Positions 54,601-63,450 of a stretch of DNA of 64,000 nt are shown piece by piece. The notes beneath the pieces were generated by a model. The model saw only the letters and a program-made list of their open reading frames with translations. It made no database searches and was not told the DNA's origin. Source of the DNA: Halomonas sp. TD01 (GTDB taxonomy: Bacteria > Pseudomonadota > Gammaproteobacteria > Pseudomonadales > Halomonadaceae); NCBI RefSeq assembly GCF_923868895.1, contig NZ_OV350343.1, positions 3,534,001 through 3,598,000 on the forward strand. Reading direction: 5' to 3'. A program made the position numbers and the translations under genes. Every line of letters begins with the position of its first letter. The stretch's first letter is position 1.

Positions 54601-55791
54601 ATGTTTGAGCAAATTGAGCGAGTCCCAGGAGATGCCATTCTCGGGCTGATCGAAGCTTTCAAAAAAGACACCAATCCCCAGAAAGTCGATTTAGGGGTTG
54701 GCGTGTACCGAGATGCACAAGGCAATACGCCAGTTATGCGTGCTGTCAAGGAAGCAGAAGCTCGCCTGCTCAAGAATGAAACCACCAAGACCTATATTGG
54801 CTCTCATGGTGCCCCTGCTTACGGTGATGCTGTGCTGCCTATGGTATTAGGTGCAGATTCTGCCGTGTTGAAAGCCAATCGCGCGAGCGCTACCCAGTCT
54901 CCCGGTGGAACAGGTGCACTGCGCTTAGCCGCTGACTTTATTGCTCACCAGCTTCCTGGAAAAGGAATTTGGGTCAGCGATCCTACTTGGCCAAACCATC
55001 ACGGCATTTTTACCGCTGCGGGCATAGAACTTCACAAATACCCTTATGTTGACGCCAACAACCGCCTTGATTTCGATGGCATGTTAGCGGCGCTGAAAAA
55101 GATTCCGGAAGGCGACGTTGTAGTACTTCATGCCTGTTGCCACAATCCGACCGGCTTTGATCTGTCTAAAGATCAGTGGCAAGAAGTGATGGCGGTACTG
55201 AGCGAGCGCAAGCTGCTGCCACTGGTTGACTTCGCTTACCAGGGCTTCGGGGAAGGCCTGGATGAAGATGCATACGGTGTTCGACTGCTGGCCGAAAACC
55301 TTGATGAAGTCATCATTACGAGTTCTTGCTCGAAGAACTTTGGCATTTACTGCGAACGCACTGGCTGCTTGATTCTGATTGCAAAAGACGCCGAGCAGAT
55401 GGAAAACGTTCGCTCTCAAGCGGCCATCGTTGCCCGTGAGAACTATTCTAATCCGCCCGCCCACGGCGGTGCGATTGTTAGTGAAATTCTCCACGACGCT
55501 GAACTATCTGCTATTTGGCGTGAAGAGTTAACTGAAATGCGTGATCGCATCAACACGCTGCGTCGTGACTTCGTTGAGGCCCTCAAGCCGTACGGCCTTG
55601 ACCAAAAGTATGCATGTGTTGCTGAACAGCGCGGCATGTTCTCATACACCGGCTTAACACCGGAACAAGTAGATCGCCTGCGTGATGAGTTCGGTATTTA
55701 CATGGTGCGCTCTGGCCGTGCCAACGTTGCAGGGTTTTCCCACGAGAATCTGCCTTACCTCGCTAAGGCCATCGCTGCCGTTAACGAATAA
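54601..55791 (+). CDS. Aromatic/aspartate aminotransferase (PhhC/TyrB type)
   Basis: PLP-dependent class I aminotransferase of 396 residues. Features: FEQIERVPGDAILGLIEAFKKDTNPQKVDLGVGVYRDAQGNTPVMRAVKEAE (E. coli AspC/TyrB-like start), SPGGTGALRLAADFI, LHACCHNPTGFDLSKDQWQEV, PLVDFAYQGFGEGLDEDA, the PLP-lysine motif SSCSKNFGIYCERTG and the substrate-arginine YMVRSGRANVAGF. AspC and TyrB cannot be fully separated by eye; the position behind phhB favours PhhC, the tyrosine/phenylalanine aminotransferase. The start immediately follows the phhB TAA, so translation is coupled. Confidence 0.9.
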   Translation: MFEQIERVPGDAILGLIEAFKKDTNPQKVDLGVGVYRDAQGNTPVMRAVKEAEARLLKNETTKTYIGSHGAPAYGDAVLPMVLGADSAVLKANRASATQSPGGTGALRLAADFIAHQLPGKGIWVSDPTWPNHHGIFTAAGIELHKYPYVDANNRLDFDGMLAALKKIPEGDVVVLHACCHNPTGFDLSKDQWQEVMAVLSERKLLPLVDFAYQGFGEGLDEDAYGVRLLAENLDEVIITSSCSKNFGIYCERTGCLILIAKDAEQMENVRSQAAIVARENYSNPPAHGGAIVSEILHDAELSAIWREELTEMRDRINTLRRDFVEALKPYGLDQKYACVAEQRGMFSYTGLTPEQVDRLRDEFGIYMVRSGRANVAGFSHENLPYLAKAIAAVNE

Positions 55792-55829
55792 CACTTATCC
55801 GTTGATAACTTGTTGATCTCAACGACTGA

Positions 55830-55860
55830 AACGCCCAGGCAAATTGCCTGGGCGTTTTTG
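55830..55860 (+). terminator. Terminator after the aromatic aminotransferase gene
   Basis: A perfect 11-bp stem (55831-55841 with 55845-55855) with an AAT loop is followed by a T-run (55855-55859). It lies 39 bases past the stop. Confidence 0.9.
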
Positions 55861-55895
55861 TTGGTGGATTGATATTAAGCAACTGAACAGACAAG

Positions 55896-55914
55896 CAATT
55901 GTTATGTACAATTG
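55896..55914. promoter_or_regulatory. Inverted repeat CAATTGT-N5-ACAATTG upstream of a nucleobase permease
   Basis: Perfect 7-bp arms (55896-55902 and 55908-55914) with a TATGT spacer lie 130 bases upstream of the permease start. TTGT...ACAA symmetry is common in GntR-family operators, but no regulator gene is adjacent. Confidence 0.4.
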
Positions 55915-55969
55915 TGCGCTTGCCGCCAGAGCCTGGGGCGCCCGTGCGGCGTCCACTACAACGCGATGC

Positions 55970-55985
55970 TTGACCGATTAGTCAA
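55970..55985. promoter_or_regulatory. RutR-like palindrome upstream of a nucleobase permease
   Basis: TTGACCGATTAGTCAA at 55970-55985 matches the E. coli RutR operator TTGACCAnnTGGTCAA at 12 of 14 defined positions. It lies 58 bases before the permease ATG. The site at 37526-37541 before the azgA-type gene shares the nine bases TTGACCGAT. Confidence 0.5.
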
Positions 55986-56043
55986 ATTTTCGGCACACTC
56001 AGCATAGCCTTGCATACAACACACCATAACCAAGAGGCCTAAC

Positions 56044-57528
56044 ATGGCGGCTGCCGGCACTCACTATCCATGGTACAAAAAAGAAGATACCGACGCGTTC
56101 TTCGCGCTGTTTCAAAACAATATTGCCAACTTTGTCATTATCGCAATCACCATGCTTGGCATGGGGTTCCCCACCTCCATTGTTTATGGCCAGGTGCTGC
56201 CTGGTGCCGCGGTAGCTGTCATGGCAGGCAATTTTTATTACGCATGGAGTGCTGCAAGACTCGCACGAAAAGAAAACCGCAGTGATGTCACTGCGCTCTC
56301 CTACGGCATTTCTACCCCGGTTATGTTTGTATTTCTATTCGGCGTATTGCTTCCCGCCAAGCAATTAACCGGTGACGCAGAATTAGCCTGGAAAGTTGCC
56401 GTGGCCGCCTGCTTTATTAGTGGCGCAATAGAAGCCTTGATTAGCATTATTGGCCGCTGGGTGCAGTATCACCTCCCACGGGCCGCCATGTTGGGTGCTG
56501 TTGCTGGCGTCGCACTCACCTTTATTGCCGGTGAGATGCTATTTAAAACCTTGGAAATGCCTATCATTGGACTTCTGGTGCTCGGTATTATCATTGTTGG
56601 TCTTGTGGCACGTGTCAGCATGCCGTTTAAGCTACCGACATCGCTGTTTGCCATTGTGGTCGGTACTGCGATGGCTTATTTGATTGGTGATGCGGGCAGC
56701 GAACGCTTCAGCGATGCTTTTACGCATTTAGGGTTCTACCCACTGCTACCTAACTTAGCGTGGTATGAAGGGCTCGGCTTACTATTTACCGGCATGTTGG
56801 CCGTACTTACCGTCGTGCTCCCCATCACTCTCTATAACGCTATTGAAACCATGAATAACGTTGAAGCGATGGAGGCGGCTGGCGATAAATACGATGTGCG
56901 TGAGTGCCAGGCAGTTGATGGGGCAGGCACGATGATCGGCGCACTGTTTGGCGGCGTATTTCCAACAACTGTCTATATCGCAACGGTGGGCGCGAAGTGG
57001 ATGGGCGCAGGACGAGGCTACAGCATTTTAAACGGTGCGGTTTATGCCTTAGCCACCATGTTTGGCCTGATCGCTGCCTTAGCGGCCATTATTCCGGTAT
57101 CAGTAGTGGCCCCTATCTTGGTATTTGTGGGCATGTCGATGATTGCCACCGCATTTCAAGCGAACGACACCCGCTACTATCCGGCTATTGCGCTGGCGAT
57201 GCTGCCCTACTTTGCCAACTATGTGATGACGCGCTTCAACCGGGGCGCAGGTGACGTCGTCAGCGATATTTCCAGTGCCATTGTTGTCATGGGGCAAGGC
57301 GCGATGTTTATGGCCATCTTCCTAGGGGCAATGACAGTGTCAGTGATCGACCATCAGTTCCGACGGGCAGCCGCGTTTGCCGCTATTGCGGCAGGCTTCT
57401 CATTCGTAGGACTGATGCACGCCCCCAAACTAGCCTTTAATGCGGCGCCTGAATTTGTCATGGGTTACTTGGGCATGGCGCTGCTGTTTATGTATTTCTC
57501 ATTTCAGGAAGCCCCAAAGAAACCTTAA
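56044..57528 (+). CDS. NCS2-like (xanthine/uracil/vitamin C) family permease
   Basis: Inner-membrane permease of 494 residues with about 13 hydrophobic segments. The pattern of FFALFQNNIANFVIIAITMLGMGFPTSIVYGQVLPGAAVAVMAGNFYYAW, VTALSYGISTPVMFVFLFGVLLPAKQ, the acidic substrate region TLYNAIETMNNVEAMEAAGDKYDVRECQAVDGAGTMIGALFGGVFPTTVYIATVGAKWMGAGRGYS, and late FVGMSMIATAFQANDTRYYPAIALAMLPY fits an AzgA/NCS2-like nucleobase carrier. Substrate is not certain. AAGAGG lies 6 bases before the ATG. Two palindromes stand in its promoter region. It converges with a MATE gene. Confidence 0.82.
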   Translation: MAAAGTHYPWYKKEDTDAFFALFQNNIANFVIIAITMLGMGFPTSIVYGQVLPGAAVAVMAGNFYYAWSAARLARKENRSDVTALSYGISTPVMFVFLFGVLLPAKQLTGDAELAWKVAVAACFISGAIEALISIIGRWVQYHLPRAAMLGAVAGVALTFIAGEMLFKTLEMPIIGLLVLGIIIVGLVARVSMPFKLPTSLFAIVVGTAMAYLIGDAGSERFSDAFTHLGFYPLLPNLAWYEGLGLLFTGMLAVLTVVLPITLYNAIETMNNVEAMEAAGDKYDVRECQAVDGAGTMIGALFGGVFPTTVYIATVGAKWMGAGRGYSILNGAVYALATMFGLIAALAAIIPVSVVAPILVFVGMSMIATAFQANDTRYYPAIALAMLPYFANYVMTRFNRGAGDVVSDISSAIVVMGQGAMFMAIFLGAMTVSVIDHQFRRAAAFAAIAAGFSFVGLMHAPKLAFNAAPEFVMGYLGMALLFMYFSFQEAPKKP

Positions 57529-57534
57529 ACTACA

Positions 57535-58884
57535 TTACTGGCTGAATCCCGCCTGCCGATGTGGGCGGGATAAAATGCGTCTGAGTACCATCCAAGCAAC
57601 AACCCCTGCCAACACATTACCCACTGCTGCGCCAACGGCTAAGCCTGTCCACCCAAACAACTGTGCTCCCACCCATAAACAAGGTAGGTAGCAAATAAAC
57701 AGCCGCGCGCTCGAAAGCAGCATCGCCCTAAGGGGCCAGCCAAGCGCGTTACCTGCGGATACCACCAGCATGCAAACACCCAGCGCAGCATAACTTGGCA
57801 ACAAAAAGCGAATCAGAAGCGCGAGTTCACTCTGCACCTCCTGATTTCCGGCTAGCACCATAGCCACCCAGGGTGAAGCCAGTGCCAATAACACCCCTAG
57901 GCTGAGCTGCCATATCAACGCGACATTCACTGCCAAGCGCATCAGTTGCTGAATCTGTCCCCAGTCGCCCGCCCCATAGCAACGCCCAAGCCACGGTGGC
58001 AGCGACATCGTCATCGCCAATATCACCATCAGCGAAACCGTTTCAAGCCGGCTAGCAAGCCCCCATGCTGCTACTTGGGTATCCCCCAAGCCAGCAACAG
58101 CCGCAATCGCCAGCATCGCTGCCAGAGGCGGCATCAGTTGGCTAACCATAGCGGGAGCGGCGATACTGGTAAAAGCCCGCCACGAGTGTCCAGCTTCTTG
58201 CCATATCGCGGTGGTCGTCGTCCATTGTCGACGCTTTAGTTTAATACTGCTGAATAAAAGCCCGACAGAAAAAGCGATGGCGGTCGCCCAAGCCGCGCCC
58301 GGCAACCCCCACCCTTGCCAAGAGCCGATGCCAAAAATAAACAGCGGATCCAACCCCAGGTTGATAAGGCTGCTGAGTACCATCATCTTACCTGGAAGAC
58401 GTGTATCGCCGTGGGCACGAAACACGCTGTAAATAAAATAGAGCAGCGCACCTAACCAAGCCGAAAAGAGCTGTGGCCCCCAGTAAGCGCGAATATAGAC
58501 CAGCGCATTATCATCGGCGCCTAACAGCCTAAATATTGGCACTTGAAGAAACCAAAGCGCTACTACCAGCATGCCAATGACAAGCCCACCAGCAATTAGC
58601 ACAAGGCTGCTTAAGCGCTGCGCTCTAACGTCTTCTCCAGCCCCTAAGGCGCGGGAGATAAGCGCCGCAATCGCGATCCCCATTCCTACCTGAATACCAA
58701 TAATCAGAAATGACAAAGGGAAGGTGAACGACTGGGCGGCCAAGGGCGCGGTTCCCAAACGGGCAATAAAAGCACTGTCCACAAGCTGAAAACCCAATAG
58801 CGCCAGCACACCAATGGCCATCGGCCATGTTTGACGCCATAAGGTTATCGCCAGCTCGCGCTGTTGCATAACGACTGCTGCCAA
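57535..58884 (-). CDS. MATE family efflux transporter
   Basis: Cation-coupled multidrug/toxin exporter of the inner membrane with 12 hydrophobic segments in two halves. Features: LWRQTWPMAIGVLALLGFQLVDSAFIARLGTAPLAAQSFTFPLSFLIIGIQVGMGIAIAALISRALGAG at the start, LINLGLDPLFIFGIGSWQGWGLPGAAWATAIAF, and a second pore half near residue 230. Substrates are unknown. The frame opens with an ATG at 58920, but a TTG at 58884 has GAGGAG exactly 6 bases upstream (58891-58896) and gives the natural N-terminus, so I start there (449 residues); the ATG at 58869 is a further alternative. Confidence 0.88.
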   Translation of the reverse strand: MAAVVMQQRELAITLWRQTWPMAIGVLALLGFQLVDSAFIARLGTAPLAAQSFTFPLSFLIIGIQVGMGIAIAALISRALGAGEDVRAQRLSSLVLIAGGLVIGMLVVALWFLQVPIFRLLGADDNALVYIRAYWGPQLFSAWLGALLYFIYSVFRAHGDTRLPGKMMVLSSLINLGLDPLFIFGIGSWQGWGLPGAAWATAIAFSVGLLFSSIKLKRRQWTTTTAIWQEAGHSWRAFTSIAAPAMVSQLMPPLAAMLAIAAVAGLGDTQVAAWGLASRLETVSLMVILAMTMSLPPWLGRCYGAGDWGQIQQLMRLAVNVALIWQLSLGVLLALASPWVAMVLAGNQEVQSELALLIRFLLPSYAALGVCMLVVSAGNALGWPLRAMLLSSARLFICYLPCLWVGAQLFGWTGLAVGAAVGNVLAGVVAWMVLRRILSRPHRQAGFSQ

Positions 58885-58985
58885 AGAAAACTCCTCAAAA
58901 CAGGGTGAGTAACGATGCATATAGTGTAGTTAAGGACACTTTCTAGCCTGCTAGATGAGCGTTGTTTATAGTGGCACCCAACGCA

Positions 58986-59021
58986 AAAGCGCCATCACCC
59001 ATGCAAGGGTGATGGCGCTTT
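58986..59021. terminator. Bidirectional terminator downstream of yceI
   Basis: A perfect 15-bp stem (AAAGCGCCATCACCC at 58987-59001 with GGGTGATGGCGCTTT at 59007-59021) carries short A/T tracts on both sides. It is 15 bases past the yceI stop on the minus strand. Confidence 0.75.
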
Positions 59022-59036
59022 CTTGCTTGCACTAGC

Positions 59037-59621
59037 TTACTGACGAATGCCTTCAAACGTCACGTAAAGCTCCAGTTCGTGCATCGATTCTGGGAAATCG
59101 CTCATATCAATACCAAAATCACCCAGCGTTAGCATGGTGCTACCTTCAAAGCCTGCACGGTAATTACCCCAGGGGTCATCGCCTTCGCCCATCAAGGTGA
59201 CAGGCATTTCAATTTCCTGTGTCTCACCGTGAAGCGTTAATTCACCGGTTACCACGCCTTCATTGTCACCTGTCGATTCAAAACCTGTTGAAGTGAAGGT
59301 TGCGGTAGGATATTCGCTGGCATCAAGGAAGTCGCTGCTTAAGAAGTGGCGATCACGCTCTGCGTGGTTAGTGTTTAGGCTGCTCACCTGCACTTCCATT
59401 TCTACAGAAGAAGCTTCTAAATCCTCTGGGTCATAAGAAAACTGACCGTCAAATTCTTCGAAAGTACCTAGAATATAAGAAAAGCCGAGGTGGCTAATTT
59501 TAAATTGAACAAAGGCATGCTGGCCTTCGGTATCAATTTGATATTCTGCTGCTTGCGCTTGGCCGAACGTCGCTAGCGAAGCGGCGGCTATTGCAGTCGC
59601 AAAAGCGGTTTTCTTTAACAT
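59037..59621 (-). CDS. YceI family periplasmic lipid-binding-like protein
   Basis: Secreted beta-barrel (lipocalin-like) protein of the YceI family, relatives of which bind polyprenoid chains. The 194-residue precursor has a signal peptide (MLKKTAFATAIAAASLATFGQAQA, cleavage before AEYQ). The mature part has HAFVQFKISHLGFSYILGTFEEFDGQFSYDPEDLEASSVEMEVQVSSLNTNHAERDRHFLSSDFLDASEYPTATFTSTGFE and TGELTLHGETQEIEMPVTLMGEG. It follows a cytochrome b561 gene by 70 bases on the same strand, a pairing also seen in E. coli (yceJ-yceI). Confidence 0.94.
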   Translation of the reverse strand: MLKKTAFATAIAAASLATFGQAQAAEYQIDTEGQHAFVQFKISHLGFSYILGTFEEFDGQFSYDPEDLEASSVEMEVQVSSLNTNHAERDRHFLSSDFLDASEYPTATFTSTGFESTGDNEGVVTGELTLHGETQEIEMPVTLMGEGDDPWGNYRAGFEGSTMLTLGDFGIDMSDFPESMHELELYVTFEGIRQ

Positions 59622-59691
59622 CGTGGAAATCTCCTTTCTTTCCTAATAAACACTACGAGCAAAATACCCACGCAGTGGACAAAAAATTCCA

Positions 59692-60246
59692 TTATCGCTT
59701 GCGGCTATGAGCAGGATTCACCATCCGCACGAATGTTGAATGGCGATCCCACCAATGGTGCTTCATAGCGGCTAGAGCGTGCCCTGCAGCCAATGCGATG
59801 AGTGCCAGGGCGCTATACCAGTGAACATCGCCCGCTAGACTGGCTTGATTAGGAAGCCCGTGAAGCAACGCAGGCACTTCGAACCAACCAAAGACACTAA
59901 CTCCGCGCCCGTTGGCTGTAGAAATCAAGTAACCACTGACAAGAACCAACAACAACAAGGCATACAGCATTGTATGGCCAGCATGGGCGGCTAAACGTTC
60001 AAAGCGACTTCCTTCCGCATGGGGTGTCGGCTGAATTAGTCGCCACACCAAGCGAGCAAAGGTAGCGATTAACAACAAGATACCAATAGAACGATGTACC
60101 CACGGTGCTTGGTTATACCAAGTATCGTAGTAGCCAAGATCTGTCATCCACCAGCCTAGCGCAAACAATCCCACAATCGTTAGTGCGCTTAGCCAGTGAA
60201 GAACAATACTAATGACTCCCCAACCACTCTGCGTGTTCCGCCACAT
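59692..60246 (-). CDS. Cytochrome b561 family protein
   Basis: Di-heme inner-membrane electron carrier of the bacterial b561 type, 184 residues with four hydrophobic segments. Likely heme-ligand histidines are in SIVLHWLSALTIVGLFALGWW, APWVHRSIGILLL, RLAAHAGHTMLYALLLLVLVSGYLIS and VHWYSALALIALAAGHALAAMKHHW. Probably passes electrons between quinol and superoxide or other acceptors. It is upstream of yceI; the family pair corresponds to E. coli yceJ-yceI, whose joint role is unknown. Confidence 0.92.
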   Translation of the reverse strand: MWRNTQSGWGVISIVLHWLSALTIVGLFALGWWMTDLGYYDTWYNQAPWVHRSIGILLLIATFARLVWRLIQPTPHAEGSRFERLAAHAGHTMLYALLLLVLVSGYLISTANGRGVSVFGWFEVPALLHGLPNQASLAGDVHWYSALALIALAAGHALAAMKHHWWDRHSTFVRMVNPAHSRKR

Positions 60247-60444
60247 CCTTGATTTCCTCGTTCACAACAGCGCTAAGTCATACCCGCTGTAAGCACATTC
60301 TTATATAAAGCATACCGTCTTAATCATCAAAACACCGCTGAAAAAAGCAGAACACACCATTCGTAAAAAACGTTTGTTAAAAACCATCCTTCAAAGCCAT
60401 TCTTAAAAACCCGTACTTAAGAAAATCGTCAGCCAAGCAAGTAA

Positions 60445-60473
60445 TAAAAAAACCGGCCACGAATGGCCGGCTT
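60445..60473 (-). terminator. Terminator downstream of metZ
   Basis: On the minus strand a stem (CCGGCCA at 60453-60459 with TGGCCGG at 60464-60470) precedes a T-rich run (A-rich 60445-60452 on plus). It lies 21 bases past the metZ stop. Confidence 0.85.
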
Positions 60474-60494
60474 ATCAAACGCTATCTGAATCGC

Positions 60495-61694
60495 TCAGCT
60501 AGCCGCCAAAACATCCAACCCAGAGGCAAGATCGCGCTGAATGTCAGCTTGGCTTTCCAGCCCCACCGCCACGCGAATTAACCCAGGCGTTATACCCGCA
60601 GCTTCTTTTTGCGCATCAGAAAGACGTCCATGCGTTGTGGTGGCCGGATGGGTAATTGTGGTTTTAACATCCCCTAAGTTACCCGTAATAGACAGCATCT
60701 TGGTGGCATCAATCACCTGCCAAGCGCCCTCTTGGCCACCTTTTACTTCGAAGCCTAGCACGGCACCAAACCCTTGCTGCTGTTGCTTGGCAAGCACATG
60801 CTGAGGGTGCGCTTCCAGGCCGCTGTAGTACACTTTGTTAACGGCCGGGTGCTGGTCTAGCCAGCGCGCCAAGGTCAGCGCATTTTCGCAATGCGCTTTC
60901 ATACGCAACGATAAAGTTTCAAGGCCTTTGGTAAAAATCCACGCATTAAAGGGGCTAAGGCAAGGTCCACAGGTGCGTACAACACCAAACACTTCTTCCA
61001 ACACGTCGTGTTTACCAACGACCGCTCCACCAACAGCACGTCCCTGCCCATCCAGATACTTCGTCGCGGAATGGATAACTAAATCGGCGCCAAGTGCAAT
61101 TGGCCGCTGAAGAGCCGGGGTTAAGAAGCAGTTATCAATCGCTAAAAGTGCACCACTACGCTTAGCAAGTTCGGCTAATGCTGGGATATCCGCGACTTCA
61201 GATAATGGATTAGAAGGTGTTTCCGCAAACAACAGCTTGGTATTTGGGCCGATGGCCTCTTCCCAGGCAGAAACATTTGACAGCTCCACATAGCGAGTCG
61301 TGATACCAAATTTGCCCAGGTATTTGTCAAACAAGCTCACGGTAGAACCAAACAACGAGCGTGATGCAACGATTTCATCACCGGCACTTAGCAGCGCCAA
61401 TGCCGTCGATAAAATGGCCGACATCCCCGAGCTCGTCGCCACACACCGTTCGCCACCCTCAAGCGCCGCCAAACGGCGCTCGAACGTATGAACCGTGGGA
61501 TTAGTAAAGCGTGAATAGACGTTGCCTGGCTCTTGTCCCCCAAACTTGCGTGCGGCCTCAGCCGCACTTTCGTAAACAAAGCTTGAGGTGGGAAAAATGG
61601 GCTCGGCGTGCTCTTGCTCAAACGTACGGTGATGGCCCGCGCGAATGGCAAGGGTCTCTAGCGACCACTCATCCTGGTGACTATCATCATGCAT
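60495..61694 (-). CDS. metZ: O-succinylhomoserine sulfhydrylase MetZ
   Basis: PLP enzyme making homocysteine directly from O-succinylhomoserine and sulfide. The 399-residue protein has LETLAIRAGHHRTFEQEHAEPIFPTSSFVYESAAEAARKFGGQEPGNVYSRFTNPTVHTFERRLAALEGGERCVATSSGMSAI, then FAETPSNPLSEVADI, and the PLP-lysine motif VIHSATKYLDGQGRAVGGAVVG. The ATG at 61694 has AAGGTG upstream; the frame continues to a TTG at 61721 with no better site. It follows purF on the same strand, the order cvpA-purF-metZ also found in Pseudomonas. Confidence 0.94.
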   Translation of the reverse strand: MHDDSHQDEWSLETLAIRAGHHRTFEQEHAEPIFPTSSFVYESAAEAARKFGGQEPGNVYSRFTNPTVHTFERRLAALEGGERCVATSSGMSAILSTALALLSAGDEIVASRSLFGSTVSLFDKYLGKFGITTRYVELSNVSAWEEAIGPNTKLLFAETPSNPLSEVADIPALAELAKRSGALLAIDNCFLTPALQRPIALGADLVIHSATKYLDGQGRAVGGAVVGKHDVLEEVFGVVRTCGPCLSPFNAWIFTKGLETLSLRMKAHCENALTLARWLDQHPAVNKVYYSGLEAHPQHVLAKQQQQGFGAVLGFEVKGGQEGAWQVIDATKMLSITGNLGDVKTTITHPATTTHGRLSDAQKEAAGITPGLIRVAVGLESQADIQRDLASGLDVLAAS

Positions 61695-61755
61695 GGCTGA
61701 GCACCTTGTACAAAACGTCAATATAAATCGTAATACGAACTATTAATGCGTGGCG

Positions 61756-63279
61756 TTAGTCGTCGAGATCATCATCATCTTGATTATGCATATCCACCAG
61801 CGCATGGTCGCCCGCACTTTGATCTTTGGCCGCGTCATTACGGCTCGCTTCAAGCACCGCCAAGTAGGCATCATCAATATCGCCAGTGACGTAGTTGCCG
61901 TCGAAGACAGAACAGTCAAACTCTTCCATCTCAGGGTTAACCTCACGGCAAGCCGCCTTCAAATCGTCCAGGTCTTGATAGAAAATTCGATCCGCACCAA
62001 TTAGCTGACCAACTTCTTCCTCTGTGCGGCCATGCGCAATCAGCTCTTTTGCCGCAGGCATATCAATGCCATAAACGTTGGGGTAACGAACAGGCGGCGC
62101 TGCAGAAGCAAAATACACTTTACGGGCACCCGCATCGCGAGCCATCTGAATAATCTGCTTACAGGTGGTTCCGCGCACAATGGAATCATCTACCAACAGT
62201 ACATTCTTGCCTTTAAATTCAACGTCAATAGCGTTCAGTTTTTGGCGCACCGATTTTTTACGTTGCGTCTGGCCCGGCATAATAAACGTACGGCCAATAT
62301 AGCGGTTCTTCATAAACCCTTCGCGATAGGTCACACCCAAGTGCTGAGCCATCTCAAGGGCAGAGGTGCGTGACGTGTCAGGAATCGGAATGACAACGTC
62401 AATATCGTGATCTGGCCACTCGTTTAGAATGCGGTCGCCAAGCTTGCGCCCCATCTGCATACGCGTGCCATACACGTAGGCACCATCGAGAATAGAATCA
62501 GGGCGCGCCAGGTAGACATGCTCAAAAATACATGAGCGCAGCACAGGCCGATCAGCACACACCTGGGTGTGAATCTGTCCCTGCATGTCAACGAAAATCG
62601 CTTCACCTGGTGAAAGATCACGCTCCAGCTCAAAGCCACCGACATCTAGCGCGACGGATTCTGAAGCAATCATGACATCCTGCCCCTCGTCACCTTGACG
62701 AGTACCAAAAACCACTGGACGAATACCATGGGGGTCCCGAAATGCCACCATACCAAAACCGTTGATGATCGCGACCGCCGCGTAGCCGCCTTTGCAGCGC
62801 CGGTGCACTCTACGAACAGCATCAAAAATATCTTCGGCTTCTAAGTGTAGGCCCTGCTTGCCCAGCTCATGAGCAAATACGTTTAGCAGCACTTCAGAGT
62901 CAGAACTGGTATTGATGTGGCGAAGGTCGGTCGAGAAAAGCTCCTGCTTTAACTGCTCGGAGTTAGTCAAGTTACCGTTATGGGCCAGCGCAATACCGTA
63001 GGGCGAGTTGACATAAAACGGCTGAGACTCAGCTTCGCTGGAGGAACCTGCGGTTGGATAACGTACGTGGCCAATGCCAAGATTGCCTTTCAGGCGAGCC
63101 ATGTGGCGGGTATGAAACACATCTCGAACCAGCCCGTTACTCTTGCGCAGTAGGAAGCGTCCCTCGCTCCAAGTCATCATGCCGGCAGCGTCCTGGCCCC
63201 GATGCTGAAGTACGGTCAGAGCATCGTAGATTCCCTGATTTACCGCCTGCTTGGCCAGAAGGCCCACTATACCGCACAT
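61756..63279 (-). CDS. purF: Amidophosphoribosyltransferase
   Basis: First committed step of purine synthesis, making phosphoribosylamine from PRPP and glutamine. The 507-residue protein begins [11 protein letters not shown]; the Cys at position 2 is the glutaminase nucleophile exposed after Met removal. The glutaminase domain has [15 protein letters not shown] and [11 protein letters not shown], and the PRTase domain has [21 protein letters not shown] and the PRPP loop [28 protein letters not shown] strong GAGGTAAC precedes the ATG. It lies between cvpA and metZ on the minus strand. Confidence 0.97.
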   Translation of the reverse strand: MCGIVGLLAKQAVNQGIYDALTVLQHRGQDAAGMMTWSEGRFLLRKSNGLVRDVFHTRHMARLKGNLGIGHVRYPTAGSSSEAESQPFYVNSPYGIALAHNGNLTNSEQLKQELFSTDLRHINTSSDSEVLLNVFAHELGKQGLHLEAEDIFDAVRRVHRRCKGGYAAVAIINGFGMVAFRDPHGIRPVVFGTRQGDEGQDVMIASESVALDVGGFELERDLSPGEAIFVDMQGQIHTQVCADRPVLRSCIFEHVYLARPDSILDGAYVYGTRMQMGRKLGDRILNEWPDHDIDVVIPIPDTSRTSALEMAQHLGVTYREGFMKNRYIGRTFIMPGQTQRKKSVRQKLNAIDVEFKGKNVLLVDDSIVRGTTCKQIIQMARDAGARKVYFASAAPPVRYPNVYGIDMPAAKELIAHGRTEEEVGQLIGADRIFYQDLDDLKAACREVNPEMEEFDCSVFDGNYVTGDIDDAYLAVLEASRNDAAKDQSAGDHALVDMHNQDDDDLDD

Positions 63280-63450
63280 TCAAGTTACCTCGCTTTAGTG
63301 CCATGGTTTACCGTAGCAAACCCGTACGTTCATCAAACGAATGTGAGCCACTGTCTATTTTTCGCTCGCAAGAGCAGGCATTAGTAGACAGTAGCTGACT
63401 GTATAACTAACTAAACATCACGCAGCGTTGAACCAACCTAAGTAGCACAC

